A stretch of 64,000 nt of DNA from an uncultured Saprospiraceae bacterium (GCA_938045585.1 CALIAU010000011.1:124001-188000); one strand, 5' to 3'. Positions 54,812 through 64,000 are shown, counted from the first letter of the stretch. The notes: generated by a model from the sequence alone, not told the origin. A program made the numbers and translations.

Positions 54812-54936
54812 GATCTAAAAATAAAGTATAGTATTACAAGTAATATAACTGTAACAATAGCGGTAATCTGGAAAAATTTCTTTTCCTGTTCCTTTTCTTT
54901 AATTTCTGCTTGTCTTTTACGTTTTGACTTTGCCAT
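54808..54936 (-). CDS. 42-aa single-pass membrane protein, coupled to miaE
   Basis: ATG 54936 opens 42 codons. The protein has a very basic/acidic helical N-terminus (MAKSKRKRQAEIKEKEQEKK) and one hydrophobic helix (~residues 21-40, ITAIVTVILLVILYFIF), ending in RS. By the positive-inside rule the charged end stays in the cytoplasm. It starts 31 bp after the Pif1-like helicase stop and overlaps the GTG of miaE by 4 bp, so it sits inside an operon and is very likely translated. It is too short for most gene callers. Function unknown. Confidence 0.7.
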   Translation of the reverse strand: MAKSKRKRQAEIKEKEQEKKFFQITAIVTVILLVILYFIFRS

Positions 54937-54967
54937 ATCCTAAAAGGGTTTAACTAAAAGCTTTAAT

Positions 54968-56272
54968 TTACAAATACCTTTTCAGACTTGCATAAAAACT
55001 GTGAATTCTTTCATCAACAAAAATATCTCTTGGTCTAAGTGGTTTTTCTAAAACTATGCCGTCCAAGGTTTTACATCTAGACAGCGCAACATAGGTTTGA
55101 CCATAATCAAACGCTCCTCTTCCTAAATCAATGTTTACATGTTCAAAGGTTTTACCCTGACTCTTGTGTATGGTTATTGCCCAGGCAAGCTTTACAGGGA
55201 GCTGGGTGAAAACGCCCACAGATTCTGTCTTAAATTTATGGGGATTTTCTTGGTCCACACGATATTTTAAAATTTCCCATTCCATAGGATGAATTTCTAA
55301 TATATCTTCTCGATCTCCACGTCCCTTAGTATCGATCACTACATGTTCTCTATGGAGCTCTAAGACCCTGCCAAGGGTGCCATTTACAAATTTCTTTTGA
55401 GGGTCATTTTTAACTAACATCACCTGTGCATCTATATGCAATCGCAAGGAAAGATCTGTAGGATAAAGTCTTGGGTTAAAACTGCCAGTAACAGTTCCAT
55501 TATACGTCCTTTCTTCCGTATTTAATTTTCTTAACTCTTCCTGATTTCTAGCATTGGCAATTGCATTTGTTGCACAGAGTGTAATTGCTAATGTGTCTGG
55601 GTCCGCCGTGCGTTCTGCAGCAACATTAATACTGTTCAAGTCATCTTCATCAAAACTGCGCATACGGATATTATCTAGTAGGCGCACAAACATTTTTTCC
55701 TCCTGCCTATACACAGTATTCAACTCAATTGTGACAAAGTTTTCATCATTTTTATATGCCATGGAGGAGAAAAAATAAGGACTATCATAACGCTGATTCA
55801 GAACTTCTCTTTCATAGGTACTGGCAATAACAGGAGGGAGTTGGAACAGATCACCAAAGAAAATCATTTGAACGCCTCCAAAGGATTCAGAACTATCCCT
55901 ATTCACCTTTAGCATCTGGTCAATGGCATCTAACATATCAGCTCTTACCATAGAAATTTCATCTATGATTATCGCATCTACTTTTTTATAAAACCAGTGA
56001 TTCCTTCGCTTTGAAATTTCTTCAGGAGAAATCATTTTTGGAGGAAAGCCAAAAAATGAATGTATTGTTTGTCCCTTTACGTTCAAAGCGGCCAATCCTG
56101 TTGGTGCAAGAGTGACTAAGTTTTTTCGACTTGTTCTTTTAAAGAGATTGAGGAGGGTAGACTTACCAGTGCCAGCTCTACCTGTGATAAAGTAGTTGGC
56201 CTGCGAACTTTCTAATTCGCTAAGGATGTCGGAGAATTCTGAACTAAGTGTGCGCGGTAATGGTAGATCCAA
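54968..56272 (-). CDS. Pif1/RecD-like superfamily 1 DNA helicase
   Basis: A 434-aa 5'-3' helicase. Walker A GRAGTGKST is at 31-39, motif Ia APTGLAALNVKGQTIHSFF follows, and DEIS Walker B is at 104-107. A GDLFQLPPV motif III, and C-terminal HKSQGKTFEHVNIDLG and YVALSRC motifs complete the set. The size is that of small bacterial Pif1-like proteins with no extra domains. It lies 7 bp after the EEP gene and before the 42-aa gene on the same strand. Confidence 0.9.
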   Translation of the reverse strand: MDLPLPRTLSSEFSDILSELESSQANYFITGRAGTGKSTLLNLFKRTSRKNLVTLAPTGLAALNVKGQTIHSFFGFPPKMISPEEISKRRNHWFYKKVDAIIIDEISMVRADMLDAIDQMLKVNRDSSESFGGVQMIFFGDLFQLPPVIASTYEREVLNQRYDSPYFFSSMAYKNDENFVTIELNTVYRQEEKMFVRLLDNIRMRSFDEDDLNSINVAAERTADPDTLAITLCATNAIANARNQEELRKLNTEERTYNGTVTGSFNPRLYPTDLSLRLHIDAQVMLVKNDPQKKFVNGTLGRVLELHREHVVIDTKGRGDREDILEIHPMEWEILKYRVDQENPHKFKTESVGVFTQLPVKLAWAITIHKSQGKTFEHVNIDLGRGAFDYGQTYVALSRCKTLDGIVLEKPLRPRDIFVDERIHSFYASLKRYL

Positions 56273-56279
56273 TCGTTTT

Positions 56280-57305
56280 TTATACTTTCTTAGCTAAATA
56301 TACGAAAACCGGAAAATGATCGCTGTAGCCGCCTATATATTCACTTCCGCTAAAAGTTCTAAATGGGTAACCGCTGTATTTACCACTCTTTTGAATCAAG
56401 AACTTCTTGTTGTATACTATAGTTTTGTAGTGAAAATAACCAGATTGTTTTTTACTTAAAAGTCCGCTCGTCATTAATATTTGATCAAATAAACTCCAAG
56501 CATCCCTATAGGCATTAGATCCTATTCCTCTTCGATATAAGTCTGCCATTGGATTAAATAAGCCACCTTTTTCAACTTCAGATTTTTTTGATTTAGCACG
56601 TAATATACTCTTTACACTTTCACTGCTTGGATCATCATTAAGATCACCAAGAACAAAGATTTTTGCATCTTGATTCACCTGAGTTATCGAATCAATAACA
56701 GATTTCACTACACGAGCACCCTGATTGCGATATGCCTTCGTTTTCTTTTCACCTCCACCTCTTGATGGCCAATGATTTACCATAAAATGCATCTGCTCTC
56801 CATCAAGTAAGCCTTCAACATATAGTATATCTCTAGTGGGACGTGTACTACCTAATTCAGTCAAATTCAAAGTTATAGGCTCTGCTTTTGTTAGCTCAAA
56901 ATGACGTCCCTGGTAGAGTAGGGCCACATCAATACCACGCTTATCTGGAGAGTCAAAATGTACAATTTGATAATCTCTTTCTATAAGATCTTCATGCGCC
57001 ACCAAGTCTTCTAATACCCTCCGATTCTCAATTTCTGATACACCTAGGATTGAGGGGCCAAATGGAGTGACATCCGTTCCCATTTTGGATATGACAAAGG
57101 CCATATTATCCAATTTTTCACTATAGCGTTCTTTAGTCCAAGCACGTCTACCTGCTGGTAAAAACTCCTCATCATTTATGAGAGTGTCATTTTCAGTATC
57201 AAATAGATTTTCTAAGTTATAGAAGCCGACGCAGGCAACCTTATAATCCTCCATTTGAGCAGATAAGGAAAGCGTTAGAAAGAGTAAAAGTATCGTACTT
57301 TTCAT
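56280..57305 (-). CDS. Secreted endonuclease/exonuclease/phosphatase (EEP) family enzyme
   Basis: A ~341-aa exported phosphodiesterase/nuclease. ATG 57305 begins a signal peptide (MKSTILLLFLTLSLSAQ). EEP motifs in order are FYNLENLFDT (metal Asn/Glu), ILGVSEIEN (catalytic Glu), VNHWPSRGGG (His), VLGDLNDDPSS (Asp/Asn) and GGYSDHFPV (final Asp-His). Substrates could be DNA, RNA or phospholipid head groups. It heads a four-gene minus-strand operon and is divergent from a TonB receptor and DUF5689 lipoprotein, a neighbourhood that suggests extracellular nucleic-acid or phosphate use. Confidence 0.85.
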   Translation of the reverse strand: MKSTILLLFLTLSLSAQMEDYKVACVGFYNLENLFDTENDTLINDEEFLPAGRRAWTKERYSEKLDNMAFVISKMGTDVTPFGPSILGVSEIENRRVLEDLVAHEDLIERDYQIVHFDSPDKRGIDVALLYQGRHFELTKAEPITLNLTELGSTRPTRDILYVEGLLDGEQMHFMVNHWPSRGGGEKKTKAYRNQGARVVKSVIDSITQVNQDAKIFVLGDLNDDPSSESVKSILRAKSKKSEVEKGGLFNPMADLYRRGIGSNAYRDAWSLFDQILMTSGLLSKKQSGYFHYKTIVYNKKFLIQKSGKYSGYPFRTFSGSEYIGGYSDHFPVFVYLAKKV

Positions 57306-57450
57306 TCGTTGTAATTTACACAATGATTGGCAAAATTGGCTAAAACATATTAGATAAGCATATATATAAATAATTTAATTTTTTATTAATTACTACCTAA
57401 CTTACCGTAGCTTAGCGTTGTCTTAGTTTAAACCGCCATAATCAATACGC

Positions 57451-60228
57451 ATGAGTCTGCAGATGAAGTTCCTTTTTGCCCTAATATTTGTTGTTTTTAA
57501 TATTTCATTAAGTTTTTCTCAAAGTATTACTGGTAAAGTCCTTGATAGTGAGGGATTTCCATTATCAGGAGCTACTATATCATTAGAGGGAACACCGGTC
57601 CAAACTACTACCAATTCATTAGGAAAATTCAAACTCGAAAATCTTGCAAAAGGGAGCTATACACTCATAGCTAAAACTGGAAATACCACTATACACAGTC
57701 AAAATATCGAATTTGAAGGCCAAGATTTGAAACTCGGACAAATCCAGTCAAGTCTTGGAGAAGACGAATCAGGCGATAATGAAAATTTTGTCATACTCAC
57801 TCTAGATGAATCTGACTTCGAAAACGATACAGATGATCAGGAAGTCTCAGGTATATTATCCGCAAGTGAAGACCCCTTTTTAAGGACTGCAGCCTTTGGT
57901 TTTGGCTCTGCTCGTTTTAATGCGCGAGGCTTTGGTACAGAATATGGAACCATGTATATAAATGGGATACCAATGAATGAATTGGAAAGTGGTAGATTGT
58001 TTTTTGGACAATGGGGAGGATTAAACGATGCACTCAGAAATAGACATATTCGACATGGCTTAGCAAGTTCAGAATTTGGTCTGGGGGGGATGTTAGGGAA
58101 TCAAAATATTGACGTAAGAGCAGGAACACAAAGGCCAGGCACCCGTATTAGTTATGCACTCGCAAATAGATCCTATTCTAATAGAGTAATGTTAACTCAC
58201 AACACAGGATTTAATGAGAAAGGTTGGGCATTTAGTTTTTCTGGTTCGCGTAGATGGGCGAATGAAGGGCATGTCACAGGCACATTCTATGATGCCTGGG
58301 GTTATTTTGCTGGCGTTGAGAAAAAAGTAGGGAATAATCATGAATTCTTTTTTAATGCCTTTGGGGCACCCAATCGAAGAGGACGAGCTGCTGCAGCATT
58401 ACAAGAAATAATAGATATCAAAGGAGATAGATTTTATAATTCATATTGGGGATGGCAAAATGGCGAGAAAAGAAATTCTAGAGTAGGACACGCACATCAA
58501 CCTATCTTTTTACTAGGACACGATTGGAATTCAGATTCTGGGAATACCCAAATATCTACTGCATTTTCATACCAATTTGGACGCAATGGAGGAACAGCGT
58601 TGAATTGGGCAGATGGCAGTAATCCTTCTGGAGATTTCCATAGAAAATTACCCTCAAGAATTGAAGATGAAGCACTTCGGAATGATGTCATCTCATTATT
58701 GCAAGAAGAGGATAACGACTTTTTCCAATTAGATTGGGATTATATGTATGAGGCGAATAGAATCAACAATAGAACTATTGACAATGTAGATGGTATTGAA
58801 GGGAATTCAGTTTCTGGAAAACAAGCAAGATATATCATTGAGGATAGAAGATTTGATTCCAAAGAACTCAATGGAAATCTGACAATTACACAAAGTTTAG
58901 GAGAAAATAATCTCCTACGAGGTGGGGCAAGATATCAGCTGTATAAGGGTCACAATTTCACAGAAATTGAAGATCTGTTAGGAGCGGATTTTTATTTAGA
59001 TATAGACAGATTTGCTGATGCATTTAATAATCCTGCCTCCGTACAAAAGGATTTGGATAGACCCAATAGATTAGTGCAAGAAGGAGATATCTTTGGTTAC
59101 GACTATAATTCTAATATCTCTAAACCCTCAGTTTGGCTTCAAAATGAATACAGTTCACGTAAGTTTGATGCCTTTGTAGGTGGAGAGCTCAGTAATACCA
59201 CTTTCAATAGAGTAGGAAACATGAGAAACGGATATTATCCAGAAAATTCTCTAGGTGCCTCAGAGGATCAAAGTTTCAATAATTTCATGCTCAAGTCTGG
59301 CTTAACCTATAAAATTACAGGAAGAGCACATGCCTGGGCCACTGGTTTCCTAGGAACCCGAGCACCATCTTACAGAAACTCATATTTAAACCCAAGATCA
59401 AATGATTTTACCGTTCCAATGTTGGAAAGTAGTAAACAAAAATCTGCAGAAATTGGATTCCAATATAAATCACCTTCCATCACACTAAAAGGCTCAGGCT
59501 ATTTTGCAGATATTGACGATGAAACGGATGTGGTGTTTTTCTTTAGTGATACGGATTTTGTTCTTTCAGATGGACAGGAATTGTCAGGGGCTTTCGGTTC
59601 TTTTATTAATCACAATATTGATAAAAGACATGTTGGACTAGAGCTTGCAGCAGAAGTGAAATTGAATACAGAGTTTACTTTGAAAACAGTAGCTGCTCTT
59701 GGCCAGCATCTATATGATAGTAGATGGCAACAATGGGCTAAAGCAGACGAAATTCCTGGTTTCTTTAGAGAAGATGTGACGGTATATACAAATAACTTTT
59801 ATGTGGAAACTTCACCGCAAACAGCAGCAAACGTAGAGTTAAAATACTCGTCGCCGCACTTCTGGTTCGCTACATTAAGTTTTAATTACTTTGACAACAG
59901 ATATTTAGATTTTTCTATGGACCGACGGCTTGAAGCAACTACAAATTCGTTTGTTTCTGGTTCTGAAGAATTGAGAGATATAACTATACAAGAAAAGTTA
60001 CCTAGTAGTTATGTGATGGACTTCTTCGTATATAAATCGTTTAAATGGAATGATTACAGAATGGCCTTATCTTTTAGCTTAAATAACATACTAGATAATC
60101 AAGACTTTATAACTGGTGGTTATGAGCAATTACGTTTTGATGGCACAAGAGGCAAGGACTTTTTTGCATCCAAATTTTACTATGGATATGGAAGGAACTA
60201 CTTCTTGGGCATTGTGTTTACTTTGTAA
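57451..60228 (+). CDS. TonB-dependent receptor with carboxypeptidase-regulatory-like domain
   Basis: A ~925-aa outer-membrane transporter. It has a signal peptide (cleavage after SFS-Q), a CarboxypepD_reg-like domain (SITGKVLDSEGFPLSGATISLEG, residues ~24-105), a plug domain (~145-225, FNARGFGTEYGTMYINGIP) and a long barrel ending NYFLGIVFTL. An internal ATG at 57463 gives a more standard signal length. It is not followed by a SusD homologue; its partner 18 bp downstream is a lipoprotein with two DUF5689 domains, likely the surface ligand-binding component. It imports an unknown nutrient, possibly a nucleotide- or phosphate-containing one given the divergent EEP enzyme. Confidence 0.85.
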   Translation: MSLQMKFLFALIFVVFNISLSFSQSITGKVLDSEGFPLSGATISLEGTPVQTTTNSLGKFKLENLAKGSYTLIAKTGNTTIHSQNIEFEGQDLKLGQIQSSLGEDESGDNENFVILTLDESDFENDTDDQEVSGILSASEDPFLRTAAFGFGSARFNARGFGTEYGTMYINGIPMNELESGRLFFGQWGGLNDALRNRHIRHGLASSEFGLGGMLGNQNIDVRAGTQRPGTRISYALANRSYSNRVMLTHNTGFNEKGWAFSFSGSRRWANEGHVTGTFYDAWGYFAGVEKKVGNNHEFFFNAFGAPNRRGRAAAALQEIIDIKGDRFYNSYWGWQNGEKRNSRVGHAHQPIFLLGHDWNSDSGNTQISTAFSYQFGRNGGTALNWADGSNPSGDFHRKLPSRIEDEALRNDVISLLQEEDNDFFQLDWDYMYEANRINNRTIDNVDGIEGNSVSGKQARYIIEDRRFDSKELNGNLTITQSLGENNLLRGGARYQLYKGHNFTEIEDLLGADFYLDIDRFADAFNNPASVQKDLDRPNRLVQEGDIFGYDYNSNISKPSVWLQNEYSSRKFDAFVGGELSNTTFNRVGNMRNGYYPENSLGASEDQSFNNFMLKSGLTYKITGRAHAWATGFLGTRAPSYRNSYLNPRSNDFTVPMLESSKQKSAEIGFQYKSPSITLKGSGYFADIDDETDVVFFFSDTDFVLSDGQELSGAFGSFINHNIDKRHVGLELAAEVKLNTEFTLKTVAALGQHLYDSRWQQWAKADEIPGFFREDVTVYTNNFYVETSPQTAANVELKYSSPHFWFATLSFNYFDNRYLDFSMDRRLEATTNSFVSGSEELRDITIQEKLPSSYVMDFFVYKSFKWNDYRMALSFSLNNILDNQDFITGGYEQLRFDGTRGKDFFASKFYYGYGRNYFLGIVFTL

Positions 60229-60246
60229 GAACTTAAATCAATAATA

Positions 60247-62256
60247 ATGAAATTCATTTTTAGATCTTTTTTACTTCTCTGTATCCTTGGTGCGCATGCC
60301 TGTGTAGACCAAGAGTTTGATATACCGCCAGGTTTTCAATTACAAACAGAAGATATTTCAACCTCTACGATTGAACAAGTTAAATCCATGCATACAGTTG
60401 GGAACGAAGCTTCCCAAATTCCTGCAGGTACAATTGTGAAAGGGATAGTAATCTCGGATGATAGAGAAGGGAATATTTTCCAGACATTATTTATTCAAGA
60501 TGAAACAGCTGGACTACCCATTCGAGTAGGTTTGACAGATTTGAATGCACTATATCCTCCTGGAAGAGAATTGTTCATCGACATAAGCGACCTGTTTGTA
60601 GGAGACTTTAATGGCTTGATTCAAGTTGGTATTTTTGATGAGGCTAATAATGTGGAGCGTATTCCTGAGGCGCAAATGGCTAGCCGATTTATCCTAGGTG
60701 AATTAAAAGCTGAGGTCGTTCCTACGGTACGTACCTTTGGAAGTTTGACAGCAGATGATCTTGGAAGTTTAATCCAGTTTAACAATGTCGAATTTGCAAC
60801 ATCAAATTTAGAAACAACCTATGCAGATCCGAATGGTAGCTTTGCAGTAAATAAAGATGTAGTGGATTGTAACGGTGGAAGTATTGTTATGCGTAATAGC
60901 GACTTCGCTGATTTTGCCGGAGCTGTAGTGCCTGGCGGAAATGGTACCCTAGTTGCGATTTATACAATATTTGGTTCTACCAAACAACTCGTGATTAGAG
61001 ATCGAGATGATCTTCAATTTAATGGAGATAGATGTGATGGATCAGGTGGAGGAGTGCAAGAGGTTGATATTTCAAATATGACAATTGCCAATTTAAAAGC
61101 CATGCACACACCTGGTAATATAGCAAGCGCAATTCCTGATGGAACAATCATAAAAGGAATTGTTAGCTCTGATGATAGACAAGGAAATATTTACCAAACT
61201 ATGTACCTAGAAGATGAAACAGCAGGTATAGCAATACGATACGGAGGGAATAATGGAATTGGTCAAATCTATCCACCAGGAACTAGGGTATATATAGACT
61301 GTTCTGGTTTGTACCTAGGAGATTTCAGAGGACTAATTCAAATAGGAACACAAGACACAGATAATAATGTAGAACGCATTGATGAGGCAGCAATTCCTTC
61401 AGTATTTATAAAAGGACCCCTAGAGGGAATTTTAGATGGAGCTCCCTTGTCTCTTGCTAATATAGATACAGACCTCATAGGAAGAAGGGTGATATTAAGT
61501 GATGTTGAATTTATTAATGCAGAACTTTCTAATTCATATGCAGAAGCAGGAGAAGGATCCTCACGTAATAGAGTACTTTCCGACTGTGATGGAAATGAAA
61601 TTATTATGAGAAATAGTGATTTTGCAGATTTTGCAGGGAATAGCCTGCCAGGTGGAAAAGGAGAACTAAGGGCAGTGTTCTCTGTTTTTGATGGTACGTA
61701 TCAATTGTTCATAAATGATCCCTCAGATGTATCTATGAATGGAAATAGATGTGATAATTCGACTGGGGGGGGAGATCCACTTATTTCTTTAAATTTTGAA
61801 GATTTAGAAGATTTTGACATTATAAATTATTCTGGCTGGATAAATGAAGATCAATTAAATTCTACACAATGGGAAAAACGTTCATTTGATGAAAATGGCT
61901 TTGCACAGATAAGAGGTTTTATGTCTGATGCACCTATGGATACATGGTTGATTACACCAGAGATTGATCTAACGGATGCAACAAGAATGAACTTTCTTTC
62001 TGCAACAGCTTTTTGGACACATAACGGACTAACGGTTATGTATAGCACGGACTTTGCCGGAGATGTAATGAGTGCTAGTTGGACTGAATTAAATCCCACA
62101 ATTGCAGGCTCTTCAGATCCTAACTATGATTGGATACCTTCTGGTGATGTGGACTTAAGTGGAATCAATGCTCCAGGTAGAATTGCATTTAGATACCAAG
62201 GTGATCCCACTTCTAATACAGGTACTATTCGATTAGATGATCTTACAATCGAGTAA
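60247..62256 (+). CDS. Lipoprotein with two DUF5689 domains and a C-terminal adhesin-like domain
   Basis: A 669-aa surface lipoprotein (lipobox ILGAHAC, Cys19). Two DUF5689 repeats lie at ~35-265 and ~275-505; each has I-x-GTI-x-KGIV-x-SDDR-x-GNI and a matching MRNSDFADFAG end. The C-terminal ~155 residues (SLNFEDLEDFDI, SDAPMDTWLITPEIDL, GRIAFRYQGD) fit a choice-of-anchor-J/DUF5017 beta-sandwich. DUF5689 is OB-fold-like as I recall, which would suit binding nucleic acids or sugars. It is translated just after the TonB receptor and is presumably its lid or ligand catcher. Confidence 0.8.
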   Translation: MKFIFRSFLLLCILGAHACVDQEFDIPPGFQLQTEDISTSTIEQVKSMHTVGNEASQIPAGTIVKGIVISDDREGNIFQTLFIQDETAGLPIRVGLTDLNALYPPGRELFIDISDLFVGDFNGLIQVGIFDEANNVERIPEAQMASRFILGELKAEVVPTVRTFGSLTADDLGSLIQFNNVEFATSNLETTYADPNGSFAVNKDVVDCNGGSIVMRNSDFADFAGAVVPGGNGTLVAIYTIFGSTKQLVIRDRDDLQFNGDRCDGSGGGVQEVDISNMTIANLKAMHTPGNIASAIPDGTIIKGIVSSDDRQGNIYQTMYLEDETAGIAIRYGGNNGIGQIYPPGTRVYIDCSGLYLGDFRGLIQIGTQDTDNNVERIDEAAIPSVFIKGPLEGILDGAPLSLANIDTDLIGRRVILSDVEFINAELSNSYAEAGEGSSRNRVLSDCDGNEIIMRNSDFADFAGNSLPGGKGELRAVFSVFDGTYQLFINDPSDVSMNGNRCDNSTGGGDPLISLNFEDLEDFDIINYSGWINEDQLNSTQWEKRSFDENGFAQIRGFMSDAPMDTWLITPEIDLTDATRMNFLSATAFWTHNGLTVMYSTDFAGDVMSASWTELNPTIAGSSDPNYDWIPSGDVDLSGINAPGRIAFRYQGDPTSNTGTIRLDDLTIE

Positions 62257-62271
62257 GAAATAAAGTAGAAT

Positions 62272-62310
62272 AAAAAAAAGCCACACAAATCAATGAGTGG
62301 CTTTTTTTTA
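62272..62310. terminator. Bidirectional terminator
   Basis: AAAAAAAGCCAC pairs with GTGGCTTTTTTT over a ~15-nt loop, with A and T tracts on the two sides, so it ends transcription of both converging genes (DUF5689 and the small HTH gene). Confidence 0.85.
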
Positions 62311-62314
62311 TGTC

Positions 62315-62575
62315 TTAAGTTACTGGCTGAGCGTCTGCTTGAGCTATAATTTTTTTAGCTAGCTGAAGAATTGTTGTGTCTTCTAGGTTAACTATACCAC
62401 CATTAGGACCTGGCTGTATATGTTTACCTACTATTTGACCATTCTCATATTTTTTTGCCCCAAAGTAGTTCCTTACTGTTTGTTCGTCTACACTAAGTTT
62501 TGCGGCAATTTGCTTAATACTTCCAGTTGGTAATTGATGTTTAACATTACGTAATTCATCATAAGTTATATTCAT
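62315..62575 (-). CDS. Small HTH DNA-binding-like protein
   Basis: An 86-aa protein. Residues ~17-40 (TGSIKQIAAKLSVDEQTVRNYFG) fit a helix-turn-helix with the recognition helix around EQTVRNYF. A Gly/Pro loop (GKHIQPGPNGGIV) and a final helix (TILQLAKKIIAQAD) follow. Short homologues are common in Saprospiraceae-type genomes as far as I recall, with no defined role. Single gene, 117 bp downstream of ald on the same strand, so it may be co-transcribed. Confidence 0.7.
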   Translation of the reverse strand: MNITYDELRNVKHQLPTGSIKQIAAKLSVDEQTVRNYFGAKKYENGQIVGKHIQPGPNGGIVNLEDTTILQLAKKIIAQADAQPVT

Positions 62576-62692
62576 AAGCGGAAAGATTAGATTAGGAATA
62601 AAATTTTAATAGGTATAAGTTATGGAAAATATAATTTATTACCCAAGATAATTCCTAAAATATTATATCTGGTATAGAGTAAAATGCAGATT

Positions 62693-63799
62693 TTAAAGTT
62701 CTAAGGGATGATACTCCATGTCAAAAGCTTCTGCAACTGCCTCATATACGATTTTTCCATGTACAACATTCAAGCCTTTGGCTAAGGCAGGATTGTCTTT
62801 ACAAGCTTTACGCCAGCCTTTATCAGCTAACTGAATTGCAAAGGGCAGTGTAGCATTGGTTAATGCAATAGTGGAAGTGTATGGGACTGCACCTGGCATA
62901 TTCGCTACACAGTAATGCACCACCTCATCTATTATAAATATAGGATCCTCATGCGTTGTAGGCTTACATGTCTCAATGCATCCTCCCTGATCAACTGCAA
63001 CATCCACGAGAACTGTACCCGCACGCATTTCTTTTAACATCTCTCTAGTAATAAGGTTAGGCGCCTTAGCTCCTGGTATAAGTACAGCTCCTATAATTAA
63101 GTCATGATTTTTAATAAGTCTTCGGATATTGTATTCATTAGAATACATAGTTGTTACATTAGGAGGCATCACATCTTCTAGATAGCGCAATCTATCTAGA
63201 TTTATATCAAGTATGGTAACATTTGCTCCCAGTCCAGCAGCCATTTTAGCCGCTTGTGTACCTACTATACCACCACCCAACACAAGTACTTTAGCTGGAG
63301 GAACTCCTGGAACTCCTCCAAGCAAAATTCCACGGCCCTTCATAGGTTTTTCTAAATATTTAGCTCCTTCTTGTGTTGCCATTCTACCTGCTACCTCAGA
63401 CATAGGAATAAGTAGGGGAAGAGTGCGGTCATCCGGAGTCACCGTTTCATAAGCTAAACAAACAGAATTACTCGCAATCATTGCATCCGTCAACTTCTTA
63501 TAGGAAGCAAAATGGAAATAGGTAAATAGCAGTTGATCAGATTTAATTAAGGAATATTCCTTTTCTATAGGTTCCTTTACCTTGATGATCATTTCAGCAA
63601 TTGCATAAACCTCTTCAATAGTATCGAGCATTTCGGCACCTGCTTCCATATATTCTTCATCAACAAAACCTGATCCTACTCCAGCTGTTTTTTGTACATA
63701 GACTGAATGGCCTCTTTTAACTAGTTCAATTGCCCCAGCTGGCGTTAATGCGACTCTGTTTTCGTTCGTTTTAATCTCTTTAGGAACTCCTATTATCAT
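62693..63799 (-). CDS. ald: Alanine dehydrogenase
   Basis: NAD-dependent L-alanine/pyruvate interconversion in the cytoplasm. The 368-aa protein starts MIIGVPKEIKTNENRVALTP and carries AGVGSGF, YFHFAS with the active-site region, the Rossmann motif VLVLGGGIVGTQAAKMA (from ~170) and DVAVDQGGC. Length matches the family. Single transcription unit, with the start of the upstream region beyond 63800. It would feed alanine from peptide degradation into pyruvate and ammonia. Confidence 0.95.
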   Translation of the reverse strand: MIIGVPKEIKTNENRVALTPAGAIELVKRGHSVYVQKTAGVGSGFVDEEYMEAGAEMLDTIEEVYAIAEMIIKVKEPIEKEYSLIKSDQLLFTYFHFASYKKLTDAMIASNSVCLAYETVTPDDRTLPLLIPMSEVAGRMATQEGAKYLEKPMKGRGILLGGVPGVPPAKVLVLGGGIVGTQAAKMAAGLGANVTILDINLDRLRYLEDVMPPNVTTMYSNEYNIRRLIKNHDLIIGAVLIPGAKAPNLITREMLKEMRAGTVLVDVAVDQGGCIETCKPTTHEDPIFIIDEVVHYCVANMPGAVPYTSTIALTNATLPFAIQLADKGWRKACKDNPALAKGLNVVHGKIVYEAVAEAFDMEYHPLEL

Positions 63800-64000
63800 G
63801 TCTAATAATTTAACAGCTCACAAAATATAAAAGCTCTGAGAAATACAATGATTTCGACCGGATTTACTTCTTATTTTTCAACTGTTTTATTCCCAAACTC
63901 AACTTCTAAATGTTAATGTTTTGAATCACATTGAAATTTAACTTATATTGGTCTTGTTGTTATGTTAGCGACAAATTCCACCCTTCTTTAAATTCATCCT
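63800..64000. other. Right-edge intergenic sequence
   Basis: 201 bp upstream of ald with no ORF or structured element that I can support; it presumably holds the ald promoter. Confidence 0.3.

Noticed and set aside
1-64000. tRNA, rRNA and mobile elements.
   Set aside because: I looked in all larger gaps for T-loop and acceptor patterns and for transposase motifs and found none by eye; a tRNAscan-SE and IS search would settle it.

Overview
The window reads as chromosomal DNA of a Bacteroidota bacterium, most likely a free-living member of Saprospiria (the phylum is well supported, the class is inferred). The DNA is AT-rich and genes rarely have a Shine-Dalgarno. Three secreted proteins end in type IX secretion (T9SS) type A sorting tails, and lipoproteins and small outer-membrane barrels are frequent. 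Phylum-typical families are present: a TonB receptor with a carboxypeptidase-regulatory domain, DUF5689, FISUMP, an S46 peptidase, WbqC, and a divergent pyrE/Nudix pair. I see no rRNA, tRNA, IS element, prophage or CRISPR array.

Layout. 1-2.8 kb: a YfcC-type transporter feeding an M20 (ArgE-like) deacylase, then a gene cut by the left edge. 2.8-21.3 kb: one tightly packed five-gene operon on the minus strand. Its order is a 2045-aa T9SS protein with 37 thrombospondin type 3 (calcium) repeats, a 559-aa outer-membrane barrel, a giant ~2120-aa secreted protein with a TANFOR-like start, a fibronectin-III protein, and a FISUMP lipoprotein. 21.5-29.7 kb: a YdeP-type molybdopterin oxidoreductase, an orphan Pycsar-effector-like membrane protein (DUF5706-like), an M16 protease, a DoxX-like protein, an alpha/beta hydrolase and a lipoprotein. 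30.3-37.7 kb: M42 peptidase, pyrE, Nudix hydrolase, small lipoproteins, a barrel, a T9SS protein and rarA. 37.9-43.4 kb: an unknown secreted protein, an ECF sigma factor, an inner-membrane/barrel fusion that looks like its anti-sigma partner, a lipoprotein and an AlkD-type glycosylase. 43.5-50.1 kb: dynamin-like GTPase, M1 aminopeptidase and S46 dipeptidyl peptidase in one operon, then WbqC. 50.8-64 kb: a T9SS metzincin protease, a glycosyltransferase, an operon of secreted EEP phosphoesterase, Pif1-like helicase, a 42-aa membrane protein and miaE, a divergent TonB receptor/DUF5689 pair, a small HTH protein and alanine dehydrogenase.

The theme is envelope and extracellular nutrition: peptide degradation (S46, M1, M42, M16, metzincin), amino-acid use (M20, alanine dehydrogenase) and possibly nucleic-acid or phosphate acquisition (EEP + TonB receptor + DUF5689).

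The strongest candidate for an undescribed system is the 18.4-kb five-gene surface operon. Secondary candidates are a structured GC-rich intergenic element present twice (23.9 and 49.3 kb), the sigma / barrel-fused anti-sigma unit with repeats upstream, and the 42-aa membrane protein overlapping miaE. Motif and family assignments come from reading translations by eye; no database search was run.
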